Position numbers and translations under genes: made by a program. Under the pieces are notes generated by a model. The model had not been told where the DNA came from, did not search any database, and saw only the letters and a list, made by a program, of their open reading frames with translations. A stretch of DNA of 6,098 nt from Chitinophagaceae bacterium (GTDB lineage: Bacteria > Bacteroidota > Bacteroidia > Chitinophagales > Chitinophagaceae): NCBI GenBank assembly GCA_023251335.1, contig JAHEZA010000168.1:1-6098 (forward strand), written 5' to 3'. Positions 5,690 through 6,098 of this stretch are shown here, in pieces; the stretch's first letter is position 1, and each line of letters starts with the position of its first letter.

Positions 5690-6098
5690 ATGAAAAAGTT
5701 AATTTTTACATCCGCCATTTTATTCGGTATTTTTTTTGGCTTTTCGCTGTTTACCAATGGCCAGGGATTTTCAACAAGTGTTCAGCAACAACTGCAGCAT
5801 GTAATAGACAGTTTTCAAAACAATCCATCCAATCCCTTTATCGGTGGCATATCTGCAGCAATAAAAGTGGATGACTTGGCCGAATGGAAAGGTTCTACGG
5901 GGTTTGCCGCACGGAATGTTGATGAAGACAATAATGTAATTGCGGGTGGTACACCATTTAACGTAAGTACCCTGTCACGCATTTACAGTGTAACTAAAAC
6001 ATTTACCGCACCATTGGTGTTGGAGCTTGCAAACGAAGGAGTTTTTAATCTTGATGATGTCATTAGTAAGTATATTCCGGTTAATGCGATCAACCCCG
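5690..6098 (+). CDS. Secreted serine hydrolase, class C beta-lactamase/PBP family (partial)
   Basis: The first 136 codons are present and the frame runs off the right edge. A signal peptide (MKKLIFTSAILFGIFFGFSL, cleavage near FTNGQG, residues 21-26) sends the protein to the periplasm. The mature part opens with a helix (VQQQLQHVIDSF), then GGISAAIKVDD and WKGSTGFAARN, the early strands of the fold, and the hallmark S-x-x-K motif in RIYSVTKTFTA with nucleophile Ser100 and base Lys103. It continues LELANEGVFNLDDVISKYIP, the highly conserved segment after that motif in the Beta-lactamase (PF00144) family. Members include class C beta-lactamases, D-alanyl-D-alanine carboxypeptidases, and esterases; the second and third motifs (Y-x-N and H/K-x-G) lie outside the window, so the substrate cannot be told. 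It follows the lipoprotein gene by 119 bases on the same strand, so it may be the fourth gene of the unit or start its own transcript. Confidence 0.92.
   Translation, partial: MKKLIFTSAILFGIFFGFSLFTNGQGFSTSVQQQLQHVIDSFQNNPSNPFIGGISAAIKVDDLAEWKGSTGFAARNVDEDNNVIAGGTPFNVSTLSRIYSVTKTFTAPLVLELANEGVFNLDDVISKYIPVNAINP

Overview
The window looks like an accessory stretch of a Bacteroidota chromosome, most likely near the Chitinophagaceae/Sphingobacteriales. This rests on an AT-rich background (about 40% GC by eye), A-rich leaders without clear Shine-Dalgarno sites, Bacteroidota-style export signals (an SC lipobox and signal peptides ending in A-Q), and a large share of exported proteins. It is an inference from sequence style. 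I saw no rRNA, tRNA, CRISPR array, transposase or intact insertion sequence.

Layout. (1) Positions 1-554, minus strand: the N-terminal part of a secreted protein whose C-terminus lies outside the window; its visible end looks like beta-propeller strands. (2) Positions 555-1669: about 1.1 kb without a confident gene, holding only short, frame-broken ORFs. (3) Positions 1670-2854, plus: a six-bladed NHL-repeat beta-propeller lipoprotein. One base after its stop, a 51-codon ORF (2856-3011) begins; its reading frame may once have continued in the +1 frame. (4) Positions 3187-5570, plus: three tightly spaced genes encoding a secreted protein with a clan CD (caspase/gingipain-like) His...Cys pattern, a class I SAM methyltransferase resembling lipid O-methyltransferases of the phthiotriol/fatty-acid type, and a small lipoprotein of unknown function. 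(5) Positions 5690-6098, plus: the start of a secreted serine hydrolase of the class C beta-lactamase/penicillin-binding family, cut by the window edge.

How they may fit together. Every confident gene except the methyltransferase carries an export signal, so the region appears to serve the envelope or the periplasm. The genes at 3187, 4121 and 4956 are separated by 22 bases each and are probably co-transcribed; the serine hydrolase follows after 119 bases and may have its own promoter. A secreted caspase-like peptidase, a lipid-type methyltransferase and a lipoprotein in one unit is an unusual mix and the most interesting part of the window. That they work on a common substrate is only an inference from gene order.
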